From Actinobacteria bacterium OV450 (GTDB taxonomy: Bacteria; Actinomycetota; Actinomycetes; Streptomycetales; Streptomycetaceae): a DNA stretch of 64,000 bases. Positions 8,449 to 18,812 of the stretch are shown one piece after another. Made by a program: the position numbers and the translations under genes. The notes below the pieces were generated by a model. That model had not been told where the DNA came from. It was given only the letters and a program-made list of their open reading frames with translations, and made no database searches. The stretch lies in contig LJCW01000108.1 in the NCBI GenBank assembly GCA_001298555.1, positions 1 through 64,000 on the forward strand, written 5' to 3'. Numbering within the stretch: position 1 is the stretch's first letter; every line of letters starts with the position of its first letter.

Positions 8449-9489
8449 ATGGCCCCTCATCGCGTCGTCGTCCTCGCCCTCACCGGGCTGCTGCCCTTCG
8501 AGCTCGGCATCCCGCACCGGATCTTCGGCCGCGCCGAGGACTCCGCCGGGCAGCCGCTGTACGAGATCCTCACCTGCGCCCTGGCCGCCGGGCCGGTGCG
8601 CACGGACGCCGATTTCGCGGTCCACGTCGAGCACGGGCCCGAGCTGCTGGCCACGGCGGACACCGTGGTGGTGCCCGCCTCCTACGAGCTGGGGCCCGTG
8701 TACGAGGAGGGCCGGCTGACCGGCGAACTCGCCGCGGCGCTCGCGCGCGTCCGGCCCGGGACGCGGCTCGTCTCGATCTGCACGGGCGGATACGTGCTGG
8801 CCGCCGCCGGGTTCCTGGACGGCCGCCCCGCCACCACGCACTGGGCGCACGCCGAGCACTTCCAGCGGCTCTTCCCGGCCGTGCGGGTGGACGCCGGCGT
8901 GCTCTACACCGACGACGGGGACGTGCTGACCTCGGCCGGGGTCGCCGCCGGCATCGACCTGTGCCTGCACATCGTGCGCCGCGACCACGGGGCCGCCGTC
9001 GCCAACGACGTGGCCCGGCGGACCGTCGTGCCGCCGCACCGGGACGGCGGGCAGGCCCAGTACGTGGACCGCCCGGTGCCGCAGCCGCAGCAGGCCAGTA
9101 CGGCGGCGGCCCGTGCGTGGGTGCTGGACCGGCTGCACGAGCCGGTCCGGCTGGTCGACCTGGCCCGCCAGGAGGCCATGTCCGTACGGACGTTCACGCG
9201 CCGGTTCCGGGAGGAGTCCGGCATCAGTCCGGGCGAGTGGATCGTCGGGCAGCGGGTGGAGCGGGCCCGGCGGCTGCTGGAGCAGACGGATCTGCCGATG
9301 GAACAGGTGGCTCGGGAGACGGGTTTCGGGACGGCCCAGTCCCTGCGCAAGCACGTGCAGTCGGCCCTGGGGGTGAGCCCCACGGCGTACCGGCGCACGT
9401 TCCGCGCGATGAGCGGGCAGGTGGAGGTGGATGCGGAGGTGGATGCGGAGGCGAGCGCCCGGGCCGGGGCCGGGGCTGCCAATGCCTGA
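8449..9489 (+). CDS. GlxA-type AraC-family regulator with DJ-1/PfpI domain
   Basis: Transcriptional regulator of 346 residues. The N-terminal half (about 5-190) is a DJ-1/PfpI-like domain with the nucleophile-elbow cysteine in VSICTGGYVLAAAG (Cys about 111) and the THWAHAEHF segment. The C-terminal part (about 220-315) carries the two AraC helix-turn-helices (LVDLARQEAMSVRTFTRRF and MEQVARETGFGTAQSLRKH). The last 25 residues are Glu/Ala-rich with a short DNA repeat. Divergent transcription from the MFS-methyltransferase pair suggests control of that pair; the effector is unknown. The start has a -10-like TACGAT at 6 nt and no Shine-Dalgarno. Confidence 0.9.
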   Translation: MAPHRVVVLALTGLLPFELGIPHRIFGRAEDSAGQPLYEILTCALAAGPVRTDADFAVHVEHGPELLATADTVVVPASYELGPVYEEGRLTGELAAALARVRPGTRLVSICTGGYVLAAAGFLDGRPATTHWAHAEHFQRLFPAVRVDAGVLYTDDGDVLTSAGVAAGIDLCLHIVRRDHGAAVANDVARRTVVPPHRDGGQAQYVDRPVPQPQQASTAAARAWVLDRLHEPVRLVDLARQEAMSVRTFTRRFREESGISPGEWIVGQRVERARRLLEQTDLPMEQVARETGFGTAQSLRKHVQSALGVSPTAYRRTFRAMSGQVEVDAEVDAEASARAGAGAANA

Positions 9490-9586
9490 TGGGCCATCAG
9501 TTGCTGCCGGACCCGTGCCTTGACTTCTCCCGCCGCCCGCTCGTGAATGACCCCCTGTCGGCGCGAGGGAACCCAGGGGGCGGGCC

Positions 9587-10951
9587 GTGCGAACACGGGC
9601 GGGCAGCAGGAGATGGGCGCCGGTGGCCGTCGGCATGGCGGTGCTCGCGGCCACGACGGGCGGTGCGCTGGGCGCGCCCGCCGCCGCCGACGGCGAGGCG
9701 CCCCCGGAGCAGGGGCGGGTCGGGTTCCCGACGCACTGCCTGCCCCCGCAGGAGGCCGGACTCCCGCCCGCCGACGGGACGACCACGGCCCGGATCGCGG
9801 TCGACGACCCGGCGCCGAAGGTCGGTGACACGGTCACCGTGACGTACCAGGTGGCCCGGACCCCTGCGGCGAACCCCGTCGGCGGCGAACTCCCGGCCGA
9901 CGCGCTGACCCCGACCGGGCGGATCCTGCTGGGGGGTGCGCAGAGCGGTGGGGTCACCGTCGTGGGGGTGAAGCGGAACGATCCCGTGCAGGCGGGTGCG
10001 GAACTGCCCGCCGTCACCATGACCGGCACCTTCACCGTCACCGCGCCAGGCGAGATCACGCTGGCCCCGGGCGACTACACCCTGCACACCAGCCACCTCC
10101 TGGACCTGGACACCATCTGCACCGTGACCGGGGCCCCGGTGTCCGCACGGCTCACCGCGAGCCCGCCCCCGGCTACCGCTGGGGGGACCCCCGGCCGGGC
10201 CAACCTGCGCTCGGTCACGCTCGCCGCGGCGTACGGGAAACCGGGCGCGGGGGTCGAGGTCACCGGCGCAGGCTTCGCCCCGGGCGCGGCCGTGACCGTG
10301 GCCGGCCGGGCGGGCGCCGCCGAGACCGCGGACCGGGTGGCCGTCACGGCGGACGAGCGCGGGGCGGTCCGCGCGGAGCTGGCGGTGGCGGACCGGACGA
10401 CGACCGCGGTGATCGCGTACGAGGGCCCGGCGTGGTCGGCGGAGCAGGGCTCGGGCCCGGCGGCGTACACGGTGATCGAGGACGCGCCCCCGCCGGCGCC
10501 CGGCACCCGGCAGGTGACGGCGGTGGTCGAGCCGGGCGCGCTGTCGATGACCCAGGAGGGTGCGGCGATCACCCTGGGCGCGGTCCCGTACGGGCGGGGC
10601 GGCGCGGCCGCCGGCCGGATCGGCACGGTCACCGTCAAGGACGTCCGGGGCGGAGCGGCCGGATGGACGCTGACCGGCAGGGTCACGGACTTCACGGGCC
10701 CGGGCGGCATCCGGATCCCGGGCGCTTCGCTGACCTGGACCCCGACCTGCACCGCCGCCGCGGGCAGCGCGAGCCGGTGTGCGCCCGGCGCCGCGGGGGT
10801 GGTCGGCCCGGCGGGCGCCGTACTCGCCTCCGCGCCCGGCTCCGCGCCGGCGGGCGGCACCTTCACGATCGACGCGACGGTCACCCTCACGCTCCCGCCG
10901 TACACCCCGCCGGGCGCCTACACGGCGGTCCTCACCCTGGCCTTCTCGTGA
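9587..10951 (+). CDS. Secreted WxL-like cell-surface protein
   Basis: Predicted exported protein of 454 residues starting at a GTG after a GGGGGC stretch. The signal peptide has a basic start (RTRAGSRRW) and an Ala-rich core ending near residue 34 (APAAADG). The mature part is a chain of beta-rich Ig-like segments (DDPAPKVGDTVTVTY; SVTLAAAYGKPGAGVEVTG). The last about 150 residues resemble a WxL-type surface domain: GTVTVKDVRGGAAGWTLTGR, then SLTWTPTC, and the terminal strand GAYTAVLTLAFS. There is no LPXTG-like sorting signal and no C-terminal membrane helix. A surface-binding role is inferred from the WxL likeness, not proven. Confidence 0.7.
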   Translation: MRTRAGSRRWAPVAVGMAVLAATTGGALGAPAAADGEAPPEQGRVGFPTHCLPPQEAGLPPADGTTTARIAVDDPAPKVGDTVTVTYQVARTPAANPVGGELPADALTPTGRILLGGAQSGGVTVVGVKRNDPVQAGAELPAVTMTGTFTVTAPGEITLAPGDYTLHTSHLLDLDTICTVTGAPVSARLTASPPPATAGGTPGRANLRSVTLAAAYGKPGAGVEVTGAGFAPGAAVTVAGRAGAAETADRVAVTADERGAVRAELAVADRTTTAVIAYEGPAWSAEQGSGPAAYTVIEDAPPPAPGTRQVTAVVEPGALSMTQEGAAITLGAVPYGRGGAAAGRIGTVTVKDVRGGAAGWTLTGRVTDFTGPGGIRIPGASLTWTPTCTAAAGSASRCAPGAAGVVGPAGAVLASAPGSAPAGGTFTIDATVTLTLPPYTPPGAYTAVLTLAFS

Positions 10952-11126
10952 GCCCGGCCGCCGGGCGGGCCGAGCCCACGGTGCGTGCCGGGGCCGCAGG
11001 AGCCGCCGGCCGGGCCGCCGCCCCGTACGCCGCCAGCCCGCTCCGGCCGCCGTGCCCGCCGACGCCTTCGCCCCCGTCGCGGCGGACTGGTCGGCGCGGG
11101 GACCCGCATCGGGGAGAATGGCCCGT

Positions 11127-12068
11127 ATGAGCGATCGTTCCCCCGAGTCCACCAGCCCGCACCGTGCGGGCTTCGCCTGCTTCGTCGGCCGCCCCAACGC
11201 GGGGAAGTCGACCCTGACCAACGCACTCGTGGGCACCAAGGTCGCGATCACCTCCAACCGGCCGCAGACCACCCGCCACACCGTCCGCGGCATCGTGCAC
11301 CGCCCCGACGCCCAGCTCGTCCTGGTCGACACGCCCGGCCTGCACAAGCCGCGCACGCTGCTCGGCGAGCGGCTGAACGACGTCGTGCGGACCACCTGGG
11401 CCGAGGTCGACGTCATCGGCTTCTGCCTGCCGGCCGACCAGAAGCTCGGCCCCGGCGACAAGTTCATCGCGAAGGAGCTCGCGGGGATCAAGAAGACCCC
11501 CAAGATCGCCATCGTGACGAAGACCGACCTCGTCGACTCCAAGGCCCTGGCCGAACAGCTCCTCGCGATCCACCAGCTCGGCGCGGAGCTCGGCATCGAG
11601 TGGGCCGAGATCGTCCCCGTCTCGGCGGTCGGCGACACCCAGGTGCAGCTGCTGGCCGACCTGATCGCGCCGCTGCTGCCGGAGAGCCCGCCGCTGTACC
11701 CCGAGGGCGACCTCACCGACGAGCCCGAGATGGTGATGGTCGCGGAACTGATCCGCGAGGCCGCCCTGGAAGGCGTACGGGACGAGCTCCCGCACTCCAT
11801 CGCCGTCGTGGTCGAGGAGATGATCCCGCGGGAGAACCGCCCGGCGGACCGCCCGCTGCTGGACATCCACGCGAACGTCTACATCGAGCGGCCCAGCCAG
11901 AAGGGCATCATCATCGGCCCGAAGGGCTCCCGGCTGAAGGAGGTCGGGATGAAGTCGCGCAAGCACATCGAGGCGCTGCTCGGCACCCCGGTCTTCCTCG
12001 ACCTGCACGTCAAGGTCGCGAAGGACTGGCAGCGCGACCCCAAGCAGCTGCGCAAGCTCGGCTTCTGA
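11127..12068 (+). CDS. era: GTPase Era
   Basis: Ribosome-assembly GTPase that binds the 3' end of 16S rRNA, 313 residues. G1 is GRPNAGKS at 21-28, G3 DTPG at 68-71, G4 TKTD at 131-134, and the C-terminal KH domain contains the GxxG loop IIIGPKGSRLKEVG. An in-frame ATG at 11118 exists, but the ATG at 11127 is preferred because GAGAAT ends 7 nt before it, as in a leaderless message, and GGGGAG at 11111-11116 is only 1 bp from the earlier ATG. In related genomes era follows the phoH-ybeY-CNNM-deaminase-like run; here four other genes intervene. Confidence 0.96.
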   Translation: MSDRSPESTSPHRAGFACFVGRPNAGKSTLTNALVGTKVAITSNRPQTTRHTVRGIVHRPDAQLVLVDTPGLHKPRTLLGERLNDVVRTTWAEVDVIGFCLPADQKLGPGDKFIAKELAGIKKTPKIAIVTKTDLVDSKALAEQLLAIHQLGAELGIEWAEIVPVSAVGDTQVQLLADLIAPLLPESPPLYPEGDLTDEPEMVMVAELIREAALEGVRDELPHSIAVVVEEMIPRENRPADRPLLDIHANVYIERPSQKGIIIGPKGSRLKEVGMKSRKHIEALLGTPVFLDLHVKVAKDWQRDPKQLRKLGF

Positions 12069-12096
12069 CCCGGTCCTCCCGCGACAGCGACAGCCC

Positions 12097-12801
12097 TCAG
12101 GGGAGCCGGCGGACCTTCACCGCGTTGTCCTTACGGGTCCCGGGCCGGCCGTCGGGCCGGGTCTGGGCCCGTTCGTGCTCTTCGGCCAGCAGGACCTCCC
12201 ACGCGCCCTCGGGCAGCTCCAGCTGCGCGAGGACCTCCTCCGGGGTCGGGAAGTGGACCTCGGGGCGGTCGTCCTGCTGCCAGGACGGCCAGGCGGCGTG
12301 CCCGGCGATCAGCAGGATCCCGCCGGGGGCCACCGCCGAGGCCGCGGCGCGCAGGATCCGCTCGCGGGGGAAGTCCCCGAACGAGTGCAGGAAGCACGCG
12401 GAGACCAGGTCGAACTCCCCGGCGGGGAAGGATGCGGCGAGGTCGTGCCGCTGCCAGTCGGTCCGGTCGGCGACGCCCGCGTCGGCGGCGTGCCCGGCGG
12501 CCCGCTCCAGGGCCACCCCCGAGATGTCGGTCCCGGTGACCCGCCAGCCCCGGCGGGCCAGCCAGACGGCGTCGGCCCCCTCGCCGCAGCCGAGGTCGAG
12601 GGCGCGGCCGGGCGCGAGGTCCGCGGCCTCCCGGACCAGTACGGCGTTGGCGTCGCCGCTCCAGATCCGGTCGCTCTCGCGGTAGCGGGAGTCCCAGAAC
12701 TCCTCGCCGGCGAACTCGGACGGTGACGCGGTCCGGGACTCGGACTCGGACTCGGGCGCGGACTCGGACTGGGGTGCGGGGTGCTGCGGGTGCTGCGACA
12801 T
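12097..12801 (-). CDS. Class I SAM-dependent methyltransferase
   Basis: Methyltransferase of 234 residues. Motif I is LDLGCGEGAD (about 69-78), motif II ends in TGTDIS, and the motif IV region is FDLVSACFLHSFGDFP. The conserved FWDSRYRESDRIWSG block before motif I matches a subgroup sometimes called thiopurine-methyltransferase-like; the substrate is unknown. The ATG at 12801 is chosen because GGAAGAGG lies upstream, although the frame is open to 12870. The N-terminus (about 11-25) is a Ser/Glu tract encoded by a GACTCG-type repeat, probably a slippage product and unstructured. Confidence 0.82.
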   Translation of the reverse strand: MSQHPQHPAPQSESAPESESESRTASPSEFAGEEFWDSRYRESDRIWSGDANAVLVREAADLAPGRALDLGCGEGADAVWLARRGWRVTGTDISGVALERAAGHAADAGVADRTDWQRHDLAASFPAGEFDLVSACFLHSFGDFPRERILRAAASAVAPGGILLIAGHAAWPSWQQDDRPEVHFPTPEEVLAQLELPEGAWEVLLAEEHERAQTRPDGRPGTRKDNAVKVRRLP

Positions 12802-12977
12802 GGGGGACCTCTTCCCTGCGGGTGCCTGTCCCCTCGATGCTCCGCCGGTCGCCGTCGCCCGGGCAAACATCGTTGCCGTTCCGGCAAACCACCCCGAGGC
12901 CCCGCCGCAGCCCGCAGCCCGCAGCCGCAGTCAGGGGCTGGTTTCGGCCACCCGGCGGGGGGACGGCGGCGTTCCGC

Positions 12978-13247
12978 TCAGGCGCCCTCCTTCAGCACCC
13001 TGGAGATCAGCGTCCGCTGCGCCTCCGACAGGTTCGGCTCCTGGCAGGCGACCGTCCGGCCGTCGACCGTGATCCGGTACGAGAACCCGTCCCGGACCCG
13101 GTCCGATCCGGGGGCGGGCGGGACGGCCCGCAGCGCCAGCTGTGCCAGGGCGCGCCACTCGTCCTCGTCGGGCCGCCCCGAGGTGTCCACCTCGGCCCGG
13201 CGCGGGATGCCCGCGAAGCCGCCCGTCCGCACCACCAGAATCCGCAT
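12978..13247 (-). CDS. Emfourin-type protealysin inhibitor
   Basis: Small cytoplasmic protein of 89 residues opening MRILVVRTGGFAGIPRRAEV and containing DGFSYRITVDGRTV, the pattern of emfourin, a protein inhibitor of protealysin-like M4 metalloproteases. The identification is strengthened by position: it lies 28 bp downstream of an M4 protease gene on the same strand, as in known protease/emfourin pairs. AAAGG precedes the ATG at a suitable distance. The likely role is to keep the intracellular protease in check; stoichiometry and affinity cannot be seen. Confidence 0.85.
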   Translation of the reverse strand: MRILVVRTGGFAGIPRRAEVDTSGRPDEDEWRALAQLALRAVPPAPGSDRVRDGFSYRITVDGRTVACQEPNLSEAQRTLISRVLKEGA

Positions 13248-13275
13248 GCCCGCCTTTCTACCCCGGTTGGGCCGG

Positions 13276-14340
13276 CTACCCCAGGCCGACCGCCGACCAC
13301 GCCTTCTGGAGGGCCTGGTGTTCCGCGCCGCCGTCCCCGTACCGGGCCGCCGCGGCCGCCACCGACAGCCGGGCGAAGTCCTTGAAGTCCGCGTCCGAGG
13401 CCAGCTCGCCGCCCGTCAGCGTGTCGTACCAGATCCGCCCGGCCCGCTCCCAGGCCTTGCCGCCGAGTTCGGTGGCCACGAGGTAGAACGCGTGGTTCGG
13501 GATGCCGGAGTTGATGTGCACGCCGCCGTTGTCCTGCGAGGTCCTGACGTAGTCGTCCATCGTCGCGGGCTGCGGGTCCTTGCCGAGCTCGTCGTCGTCG
13601 TACGCCGTGCCCGGCGCCTTCATCGAGCGCAGCGCGACCCCGCTGACGTTCGGGCCGAGCAGTCCGGCGCCGATCAGCCAGTCCGCGTCCCCGGCCGTCT
13701 GGTCCAGGGAGTACTGCTTGATCAGCGAGCCGAAGACGTCGGACATCGACTCGTTCAGGGCGCCCGACTGCCCGTGGTAGTCGAGGTTCGCCGTGTACTG
13801 GGTGACCCCGTGCGTGAGTTCGTGCCCGATGACGTCCACCGAGACGGTGAAGTCGAGGAACAGGTCCCCGTCCCCGTCGCCGAACACCATCTGCTGCCCG
13901 TCCCAGAAGGCGTTGTTGTACTCCTGGCCGTAGTGCACGCTCGCGTCGAGGGCCAGCCCGGAGTCGTCGATCGAGTGCCGGCCGAAGCCCTTGAGGAACA
14001 GCTCGTACGTGGCACCGAGCCCCGCGTACGCGCGGTTGACGGTGGCGTCCTGGCTCGCCTCGCCGCCCTCCCCGCGCACCTTCTTCCCGGGGAGCCGGGT
14101 GCGGTGCTGGGCGTCGTAAACGGTCCGCTGCGGTTCGTCGGAGACGGGCACCGCCGGGGCGGCGGCGATCCCGCGGACGGTGGTGACCCGGCGCCGGGTG
14201 CGCAGGAAGGCGTCCTGTTCGAGGGTGCGCTGGGCGGCGTCGGCGCGCCGGGGGTCCCCGGACCGGGCGATCTTGTCGAGCAGGTGGGGCGGGACCACCG
14301 TGCAGAAGACGGGGTGGCGGTGAACGTGGGAGGCATCCAT
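13276..14340 (-). CDS. Protealysin-like M4 family metalloprotease
   Basis: Zinc metalloprotease of the thermolysin family (M4), 354 residues. The zinc motif HELTH is at 173-177, the third ligand Glu is in ALNESMSD (about 197), and the catalytic His region is GVHINSGIPNHAFY. There is no signal peptide; instead the N-terminus is a short protealysin-type propeptide with the PPH segment FCTVVPPHLLDKI at about 12-24. This suggests an enzyme that acts in the cytoplasm or leaves by an unusual route. The ATG at 14340 is preferred over an in-frame upstream codon because it begins this propeptide. An emfourin inhibitor gene follows. Confidence 0.92.
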   Translation of the reverse strand: MDASHVHRHPVFCTVVPPHLLDKIARSGDPRRADAAQRTLEQDAFLRTRRRVTTVRGIAAAPAVPVSDEPQRTVYDAQHRTRLPGKKVRGEGGEASQDATVNRAYAGLGATYELFLKGFGRHSIDDSGLALDASVHYGQEYNNAFWDGQQMVFGDGDGDLFLDFTVSVDVIGHELTHGVTQYTANLDYHGQSGALNESMSDVFGSLIKQYSLDQTAGDADWLIGAGLLGPNVSGVALRSMKAPGTAYDDDELGKDPQPATMDDYVRTSQDNGGVHINSGIPNHAFYLVATELGGKAWERAGRIWYDTLTGGELASDADFKDFARLSVAAAAARYGDGGAEHQALQKAWSAVGLG

Positions 14341-14464
14341 CCCGGCAATGTGGCAGTGGGTCACGCCCCTGTCACTAGCTGCAACCATGATTCATTCGGT
14401 TGTCTGAAAGCCGTCACGCGGTGTTGACGGAACGGCCTGAACTGTAGCGAGGAAAGAGGCGTAG

Positions 14465-16468
<2,004 letters not shown>

Positions 16469-16481
16469 TCAGCCTGCCGTG

Positions 16482-16525
16482 CGACCCGGCCCCGCCCCTC
16501 CACCCGGAGGGGCGGGGCCGGGTCG
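16482..16525. terminator. bidirectional terminator between leuA and the SDR gene
   Basis: Perfect 20-bp inverted repeat with a 4-nt loop; the arm begins CGACCCGGCCCC. It lies between the convergent leuA and SDR stop codons and can serve both. Confidence 0.85.
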
Positions 16526-16526
16526 T

Positions 16527-17285
16527 TCAGCGGGCCAGGTAGCCGCCGTCCACCGGCAGCACCACGCCCGTCACGAACGAGGCCGCGTCGGAGGCCAGGA
16601 AGGCGATGACCCGGGCCACCTCCTCGGGCTCGCCGAGCCGGCCCATCGGATGGGCCGCGGAGACCTCCGCCAGGTACTCCGGGCCGCCCGGCTCGTCCTT
16701 CAGCGCCAGCACCCGCTCCGTACGGATGGTGCCGGGAGCCACCGCGTTGACCCGGATCCCGTGCGCGGCCCACTCCACCGCAAGGTGCTTCGTCAGCCCC
16801 GACGCCACGAACTTCGCCGGCCCGTATGCCGCCTGCCGGGCCTGGCCCGCCACCCCCGAGACCGAGGACACGCAGACCAGGGCCCCGCCCGGGTCCGGCT
16901 GCGCCAGCATCGCCTCGATGGCGTACTTGCAGGTCAGGAACATTCCCCGGCCGTCGATCGACATGACCCGGTCCCACTCGGCCGGTCCTGTCTCGCGTAC
17001 ATCCGAAAGAGGGATCACTCCGGCGTTCGCCACGGCGACGTCGAGCCGTCCGTACGCCCCGAGCGCGGCCTCGACCATCGCACGGTTGGCCTCCGGATCG
17101 GCGACGTCACCGGCCACGACGGTGATGGCGAGCCCCTCGGCGGCCAGTTCCGTACGCAGTTCCTCCACGCCGGGGCCATTGATGTCGGCCGCCGTCACGA
17201 AGGCGCCCGAGCGGGCCAGCAGGCGGGCGGTGGCGCGTCCGATCCCGCTCGCCGCGCCCGTGACCAGACAGGATTTCTCGTTCAC
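16527..17285 (-). CDS. SDR-family oxidoreductase
   Basis: Classical short-chain dehydrogenase/reductase, 252 residues, NAD(P)-dependent. The cofactor motif is TGAASGIG at 9-16, NAG is in VAVANAGVI, the catalytic Ser is in VCVSSVSG (about 140), and the YxxxK pair is Tyr154/Lys158 (YGPAK). The C-terminus VLPVDGGYLAR is typical. Asp in TAADING after the second strand favours NAD over NADP. The GTG at 17285 is chosen because the Rossmann strand starts directly after it; the frame is open further upstream. Substrate unknown; it converges on leuA and shares its terminator. Confidence 0.9.
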   Translation of the reverse strand: MNEKSCLVTGAASGIGRATARLLARSGAFVTAADINGPGVEELRTELAAEGLAITVVAGDVADPEANRAMVEAALGAYGRLDVAVANAGVIPLSDVRETGPAEWDRVMSIDGRGMFLTCKYAIEAMLAQPDPGGALVCVSSVSGVAGQARQAAYGPAKFVASGLTKHLAVEWAAHGIRVNAVAPGTIRTERVLALKDEPGGPEYLAEVSAAHPMGRLGEPEEVARVIAFLASDAASFVTGVVLPVDGGYLAR

Positions 17286-17488
17286 GCGCGTGAGCGTAGG
17301 CACAATGCGGCGTCCGCGGGCGCGGCGGCGGGGACGCAGACCGGCCAAGTGCGGGCGGCGGGACATGTTGTCTTGTCACACGACTGACGCATCCTCACCG
17401 ATGTGGCTAACATCACGCCAACCCGGCGATGCTGCCTGGGGTTCCCGCCCGTGCCCGCAGAGCCACGGGGGAGTTACGGAGGTGCGAC

Positions 17489-18184
17489 GTGCTGCCAGTT
17501 CGGGGTGGGGACGGCCGGAAGCTGACGGTCTGGGGCATCCGCACCACCTGGAACACCGTGGGCGACGGGGAGTTCTTCTGCCCCGACTGCGGTGGAGACC
17601 GCAACTACCGCCGGCGCACCGGGCGCCGCCGGTTCACGGTCCTCGGCGTCCCGCTGCTGCCGCGCGGACAGGCCGGACCCGTCATCGAGTGCCAGGGCTG
17701 CCGGGAGCGCTTCGAGACCGAGGTCCTCGACCACCTGACGACCACCCGCTTCTCGGCGATGCTGCGCGACGCCGTGCACACCGTGACGCTGGCCGTGCTC
17801 GCGGCGGGCGGGACGGCCTCCCGCGGCGCGCTGGAGGCCGCCGTGTCGGCCGTACGGGCGGCGGGCTTCCAGGACTGCACGGAGGAGCAGCTGGAGTCCC
17901 TGGTGGAGTCGCTGGCCACCGACGAGGGCCGGATCGGGCTGTACGACGGGCCCGAGTGCTGTGGCGCCGCGCTGGCGATAGAGCTCCACGAGGCCCTGGA
18001 ACCGCTGGCCCCGCACCTGGCCGCGCCCGGACGCGAATCGATCCTGCTGCAGGGCGCGCGGATCGCCCTCGCGGACGGCCCGTACACCCCCGCCGAGCGC
18101 GAGGTGCTCGCCACGGTGGGCGCCGCCCTGCGGATCGTTTCGGACGAGGTGGCCCGCCTCCTGTCGGCCGTCCGCGCGCCGTAG
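17489..18184 (+). CDS. Zinc-ribbon protein with TerB-like domain
   Basis: Protein of 231 residues starting at a GTG with a good GGAGG at 17478-17482. The N-terminal part (about 10-65) holds a zinc ribbon: FFCPDCGGD, then GPVIECQGCRERFE. The rest (about 75-230) is helical and resembles TerB (tellurite-resistance/tellurium-stress) domains, with an acidic EEQLESLVESLATDEGR stretch and LADGPYTPAEREVLATVGAAL near the end. TerB-like domains are thought to bind metal or membranes; no pathway is evident here. A strong 15-bp hairpin follows the gene. Confidence 0.7.
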   Translation: MLPVRGGDGRKLTVWGIRTTWNTVGDGEFFCPDCGGDRNYRRRTGRRRFTVLGVPLLPRGQAGPVIECQGCRERFETEVLDHLTTTRFSAMLRDAVHTVTLAVLAAGGTASRGALEAAVSAVRAAGFQDCTEEQLESLVESLATDEGRIGLYDGPECCGAALAIELHEALEPLAPHLAAPGRESILLQGARIALADGPYTPAEREVLATVGAALRIVSDEVARLLSAVRAP

Positions 18185-18216
18185 GACCGAACCGTCCGGC
18201 GTACCCATGACGACGT

Positions 18217-18251
18217 CCGCGGCGGCCGCCCGACCCGGGCGGCCGCCGCGG
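18217..18251 (+). terminator. terminator after the TerB-like gene
   Basis: Perfect 15-bp inverted repeat (arm CCGCGGCGGCCGCCC) with a 5-nt loop GACCC, 33 bp after the stop codon. There is no U-run. Confidence 0.8.
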
Positions 18252-18660
18252 ATTGCCGACGACGCCCGGCCCTCCCGCCCGCGCGCACCGCGCGTAGACC
18301 CGGCCGAAAGGCTCCCGGCCGAGGTAACGATCCGGCCTCGTGCGACCGGATGTGCGCCCCCGCGTACGCGGTGCGTGACGAGGGGCGGTGCGCTCCGGCC
18401 CTGGTCGATCCACCCGTCGGGCGCGCGGAGGGAGACCCTCGACTTTGCGCTGCCGTGCGCCGCAAAGTCCGTAAGAGCACGTCGGCAGGCCCGACTTCGC
18501 TCCCGCACAGGTGAAGGTGGCGGTTTTCGCGGAGAGTCGGCCATACGCCCTCGCGGGAATGTCCGCCACTGGAGAAACCTACAGATCGGGTGTCTCCAAA
18601 GGTCAACACTTTGTGGAAGTCCACGATATCTGTGAGCCCACCCACAGGCGTTCAATTCCG

Positions 18661-18687
18661 GTCACACGACGAGACGCCGCCGGTAAC
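18661..18687 (+). promoter_or_regulatory. candidate GlnR-type site upstream of the purine permease
   Basis: GTCAC at 18661-18665 and GTAAC at 18683-18687 are exactly 22 bp apart, the period of GlnR boxes (gTnAc-n6-GaAAc-n6 repeated). The intervening GAAAC-type elements are poor. It lies about 125 bp before the ATG. Confidence 0.35.
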
Positions 18688-18812
18688 ACAGCGGGGCTTC
18701 GATTCACGTGAACGCACTGACAACCCTGGCGGACCAACGGGATCACGACCCACTCCGCGCAGGGATAACCAGATTCCTCTCGTTTACCTACCTCTTGAAG
18801 GGCAAGGCAGAG

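Larger units (their letters stand above)
18185..18812 (+). other. 628-bp gap upstream of the NCS2 permease gene
   Basis: No convincing gene. It holds the terminator at 18217-18251 and, further right, a relatively A+T-richer stretch (18500-18810) likely to contain the permease promoter. A pair of GTNAC elements 22 bp apart sits at 18661-18687. An in-frame GTG at 18708 could extend the permease N-terminus by 35 residues, but its codons look non-coding. Confidence 0.5.
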
